Origin: Candidatus Binatia bacterium
GTDB lineage: Bacteria > Desulfobacterota_B > Binatia > UBA9968 > JAJDTQ01
DNA: 7,533 bases
Direction: 5' to 3'
Assembly (NCBI GenBank): GCA_022827045.1
Contig: JAJDTQ010000014.1
Coordinates: 1-7,533 of the forward strand
The notes below the pieces were generated by a model. It ran no database searches, was not told the DNA's origin, and was given only the letters and a program-made list of their open reading frames with translations. Within the stretch, counting starts at the first letter, position 1. Each line of letters starts with the position of its first letter. This document shows, one piece after another, positions 5,716 to 7,533 of this stretch. The position numbers and the translations under genes are program-made.

Positions 5716-5766
5716 CGTGCCGCCGACGTCGATGCCGATGCGCAATCCCGTTGCGGATTCCTCCAT
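5701..5766 (-). pseudogene. Truncated N-terminus of a hydantoinase A-like protein
   Basis: The minus strand starts ATG at 5766 and reads MEESATGLRIGIDVGGT. It then runs into AT-rich DNA, giving Tyr-Ile-Asn-Asn and a TAA stop at 5703-5701. RIGIDVGGT is the phosphate-binding loop at the extreme N-terminus of the ASKHA-type hydantoinase A/5-oxoprolinase family, where FTD normally follows. An AAAGG site lies six bases upstream, so the start is authentic. The break falls at about 5716-5718, directly after the Thr codon. The SulP-type gene ends 103 bases upstream on the same strand. A ROK-type sugar kinase is the main alternative, as it shares the IGIDVGGT loop. The rest of the gene is not in this window. 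Confidence 0.6.
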
Positions 5767-5869
5767 TTTTCGCCTTTACTGGGACCTTTCGGAAATCAGC
5801 AGATACCCGCGGTCATTCTAGCAGAAACACCCTGATTGCCTTCACCGGTCTTGACCCCCTTCCGATGAA

Positions 5870-7402
5870 TCACGTCGATTCCTCGCCCGCGCCGGATGCC
5901 TCCCGCGCCTTTCCTGCACCCGGCTCGGCGTCGAGACGCCGGGCGAGCAAGTAGCGATAGAGGTTCAGGGCAACGCCCTGCTCGTGCTCCTCCAGCCAGC
6001 CCCAGGTGGCCGGACTCACCACCATGGTCCGGCACGGCTCGTCGGCGAGCACCACCGGCGCCGCCTCGTCCGGCCATATCGCGTCGCCAGGGCTGAACTG
6101 ATGGAGACGCGCTCCGGCGTCATCGTAGACCGACGCACGACCCGATAGCAGCAGTTGCAGACCGTCTTGCGGCGCGTCCCGCCCCGCGAGCGGCTCCTGG
6201 GCGCCGAACTCGTGGGGCGTGAGCCAGCGTCCAAGCTCTTCCATCAGGTCCTCGAACTGGATCTGCCGCTCCAGGTAACGCTGGACGTCCTCGGCGGTTC
6301 GCTCCAGCAATGCAGCGCGCCGCGCGTCCGGCATGGTCTCGTCCGCCCTCCACGCCTCGATGACGATCTCCTCGCAATGCTCGAGACCGCGCTCGACATC
6401 CGCCTCGAACAGCAACTCGGCAAACACGGCGGGCGGCAGATTGCGCTCCAGGCCGAACCTGAACGTCTCGGACACACCGCTCAGAACCAGCCGCACACCT
6501 GCCGTCTGCGCCGCCTGCAGGAACCTGCCGAGCGTGTTCACCGCCGAGAAGTCGAAGCCGGAGACGGTGGTGAAGTCCAGCATCAGGGAGGAAGGAGGCG
6601 AAGGGCCGCTCAGGGATTCCTTGAGACGATCGGTCAGGGGGATCGCGCTGCCGAAGAAGATGTAGCCGCGCAGCCGGTAGACGTGCACGCGCTCACCCTC
6701 CGCCAGCAGGATGGCGCGCTGGGGCACGGAACGGACCTTGTTGCTCCGGCGCTCGCGGGCGGTGAACCAGTCTTCGATGGGGTCCACGCGACTGAGCCGG
6801 ACCGCGAAGAACACGAGCGTGGCCAGCATGCCGGCGGCCACCCCCTCGAACAACCCGAGGGTGATGATGACCGTGAAGATGAGGAGGATAATGGCGAACT
6901 CGGAGGCTGGAAGCCGCCGGCGGCTCCTCACGAGGCCTTCGTCCAACATGCCGAGGCCGGCAAAGACGAGAATCCCTCCCACGATCGCCGTCGGGACGAG
7001 CTCCAGCATGCCGTCGCCCAAGAGCAACGCGCTTCCGATGACGGCGGCCGTGACCACACCGGTCAGCCGGGTAGCGGCCCCGAAGAGCTTGCTGCGCAGC
7101 GAGGCCGGGACGACCAGAGTCGCCACCGTGCCGCCGCCCAGACCGCTGACCATGCTGGCAACCCCGGTGGCCCTGAACTCCCCGTCCCAGTCCAGCTCCT
7201 GGTCGACGGCAAGCTCGAGGCCGGCCACGTTCATGATGATGCAGAGGAAAGCGATCAACACGAGGATCAGCATGTCGGGCACCTGGCCGGCCATCGCCGC
7301 CCAGTCCACATGAGCCAGATCGGCCGGCCCCAGGACCGGCCACAGGCGCCCGTCGGCCGTGCCCGTGAGCAAAAGGTCCGCCGCTCTCGCCTCTTCTCTT
7401 GA
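5870..7402 (-). pseudogene. SulP-family anion transporter lacking its N-terminal half, with STAS and cNMP-like domains
   Basis: SulP proteins carry sulfate or other anions across the inner membrane. This copy keeps about 510 codons. Numbering from a TTG at 7462, hydrophobic segments lie at about 63-83, 100-121, 134-150, 153-173, 187-204 and 205-222. A STAS domain spans about 258-370 (VYRLRGYIFFGSA and DFTTVSGFDFSAVNTL), and a divergent cyclic-nucleotide-binding-like domain spans about 405-510 (LQLLLSGRASVYDDAG, FSPGDAIWPDEAAP). Similarity begins only near 7402, at the LSYSREEARAAD segment that normally lies in the middle of the transporter. The first several membrane helices, which form half of the substrate core, are therefore missing. 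The available TTG start lies inside the transposase scrap and has no native context. The gene is probably non-functional as a transporter, though a membrane-anchored STAS-cNMP fragment could be made. The reading frame itself is uninterrupted, so the truncation may be recent. Confidence 0.8.
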
Positions 7403-7406
7403 GTAA

Positions 7407-7532
7407 CTAAGCCGCTGCCGGTGCGCCGTTGGGTACTTCTTCGTTGACGGCGGCCTGGACAAGCCGGTAGCCGAGAGTCCGGGCCTTCCGGTTCAGGTTG
7501 GCGAAGGTGCGATCGATGCGCCGCTTCTCATA
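7407..7532 (-). CDS. Probable transposase C-terminus, continuing beyond the right edge
   Basis: The last 41 codons of a minus-strand gene are visible: YEKRRIDRTFANLNRKARTL, then GYRLVQAAVNEEV, ending Ala-Ala-Ala and TAG at 7409-7407. The basic helix followed by LGYRLV and a short Pro/Ala tail is typical of the C-terminal end of insertion-sequence transposases. The IS family cannot be decided from this piece. The stop lies five bases before the point where SulP similarity starts, so the element probably caused the SulP truncation. Other DNA-binding proteins remain possible. Confidence 0.4.
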   Translation of the reverse strand, partial: YEKRRIDRTFANLNRKARTLGYRLVQAAVNEEVPNGAPAAA

Positions 7533-7533
7533 G

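Noticed and set aside
5635..5835. 66-codon plus-strand frame
   Set aside because: It crosses the AT-rich junction and is antisense to the hydantoinase-like start, so it cannot be a conserved gene across that breakpoint.
5242..5870. tRNA gene as integration target
   Set aside because: P4-type integrases often use tRNA genes, but no T-loop GGTTCGAATCC-like segment or cloverleaf arms were found here.
6155..7402. 415-codon plus-strand open frame
   Set aside because: Antisense to the SulP/STAS coding sequence, with no motifs and composition set by the opposite strand.

Overview
The window is GC-rich chromosomal DNA from a bacterium, probably an uncultivated proteobacterium. This rests on clear Shine-Dalgarno sites, a near-consensus sigma70 promoter (TTGACA/TAGAAT) and a lipoprotein metalloprotease with a TbpB-like barrel. 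The taxonomic guess is weak. The region is a mosaic of one intact integrase cassette, two complete-looking exported protein genes and at least five broken gene ends. No tRNA, rRNA, CRISPR array or complete insertion sequence was recognised.

Left part (1-1217): a gene leaving the left edge on the minus strand (only its first five codons are visible) and a plus-strand gene for an unknown exported protein (311-1063) are divergently transcribed. Between their promoters lies a long inverted repeat. The 3' end of the exported-protein gene runs into an antisense scrap of a tyrosine recombinase gene (about 1026-1190). Middle (1218-2801): a predicted zinc metalloprotease lipoprotein on the minus strand, with HELLH motif and a C-terminal TbpB-like beta-barrel domain.

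Cassette (about 2943-5241, all minus strand): tyrosine integrase, a DUF2786-like protein, a DUF6429 protein, and the first ~115 codons of a TOTE conflict-system primase-type protein. The primase start overlaps the DUF6429 stop. The primase is cut off and its frame runs by chance into the protease gene, giving a misleading 689-codon open frame. A possible IS5-type transposase scrap lies at the junction.

Right part (5242-7533): a roughly 450-bp gene-poor zone upstream of the integrase holds short repeats and a possible attachment-site-like inverted repeat, then AT-rich DNA. That DNA abuts a hydantoinase-A-like N-terminus cut after 17 codons (5716-5766). Next comes a SulP-type anion transporter with STAS and cyclic-nucleotide-binding-like domains. 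It has lost its N-terminal membrane half at a junction with a probable transposase C-terminus that leaves the right edge. The simplest reading is a site of repeated insertion and deletion, with the integrase cassette as the most recent or best-preserved arrival.
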